A stretch of DNA of 62,496 nt from NCBI GenBank assembly GCA_963646285.1, contig CAVIWF010000010.1:1-62496 (forward strand), written 5' to 3'. Of the stretch, positions 62,437 through 62,496 are shown piece after piece. Made by a program: the position numbers and the translations under genes. A model generated the notes under the pieces. That model ran no database searches. It was not told the origin of the DNA and saw nothing but the letters and a program-made list of their open reading frames with translations. The stretch comes from CAKUFA01 sp963646285 (GTDB lineage Bacteria; Bacillota; Clostridia; Christensenellales; Aristaeellaceae). Position 1 is the stretch's first letter. Each line of letters starts with the position of its first letter.

Positions 62437-62496
62437 AATTTTCAATTTTCAAGGATCAGAAAAAGGTGATCAGGTTCAAGGAGACAATCCAGCATC

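Overview
The window reads as chromosomal DNA from a fairly G+C-rich member of the Bacillota, class Clostridia. The case rests on anaerobic central metabolism (pyruvate formate-lyase with its activase, and an NfnAB-type transhydrogenase), families common in Clostridia (DUF4317, UPF0340, UPF0489, YitT/DUF2179, DUF4340 with a Gld-like ABC transporter), strong AGGAGG-type ribosome sites and canonical TTGACA-N17-TATAAT promoters. Exported proteins have short signal peptides ending in an AxA-like site, and the two ABC solute-binding proteins carry no lipobox. That style suggests a Christensenellales-like lineage, but this is inference. I see no rRNA, tRNA, CRISPR array, intact insertion sequence or prophage.

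Layout. 85-5158: amidohydrolase; convergent GNAT-rluB-mnmM operon; DUF4317 and secreted CapA-like protein. 5230-12720 (minus): ftsY, a TrmH-type methyltransferase, a HAD phosphatase, carA, and a carB gene fused in frame to dapF. 12836-16321 (minus): aconitase, secreted metallo-beta-lactamase-fold protein, YjjG-like nucleotidase. 16491-21778 (plus): UPF0489, enolase, pflB, pflA. 22033-26907 (plus): a sugar ABC transporter (ATPase, two permeases, binding protein) and a stand-alone RarA/MgsA C-terminal-like protein. 26976-29290: a secreted C69 dipeptidase divergent from a secreted split-barrel protein. 29355-36010 (minus): an OmpR-type two-component system beside a Gld-like ABC operon. 36217-44227 (minus): a redox group (UPF0340, nfnB, nfnA, nadK) and a 1409-residue surface protein. 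44405-46265 (plus): NUDIX, GNAT, YgjP-like metallopeptidase. 46435-50990: a Big_2 repeat surface protein, a 79-residue protein, a sirtuin-nitroreductase pair and a decayed surface-protein fragment. 51165-62278 (minus): a VanY-like protein without zinc ligands, a BMP-type nucleoside ABC operon, YitT, and rhaBAD.

How it works together. Enolase, PFL and its activase cover the lower part of fermentative glycolysis; the sugar ABC operon and rhaBAD feed sugars into it. NfnAB and NAD kinase supply NADPH. carA/carB-dapF joins carbamoyl phosphate supply (arginine, pyrimidines) to the last step of meso-DAP synthesis (lysine, peptidoglycan). Several genes face the envelope: the SH3b/MucBP protein, the Big_2 protein, the VanY-like protein, and the two-component system beside the Gld-like transporter.

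Most notable observations: (i) a CarB-DapF fusion whose DapF half has serine at the first catalytic cysteine; (ii) a VanY-family protein that has lost every recognisable zinc-site residue, behind a promoter with helically phased TTGCAA repeats; (iii) a sensor kinase/regulator pair next to a Gld-like ABC operon whose promoter has a pho-box-like 7+4+7 direct repeat; (iv) a very large single-pass surface protein with six MucBP-like and four SH3b units and a 216-residue cytoplasmic tail; (v) tandem palindromes at the enolase start site and a 15-bp stem-loop at the predicted 5' end of the pflB transcript.
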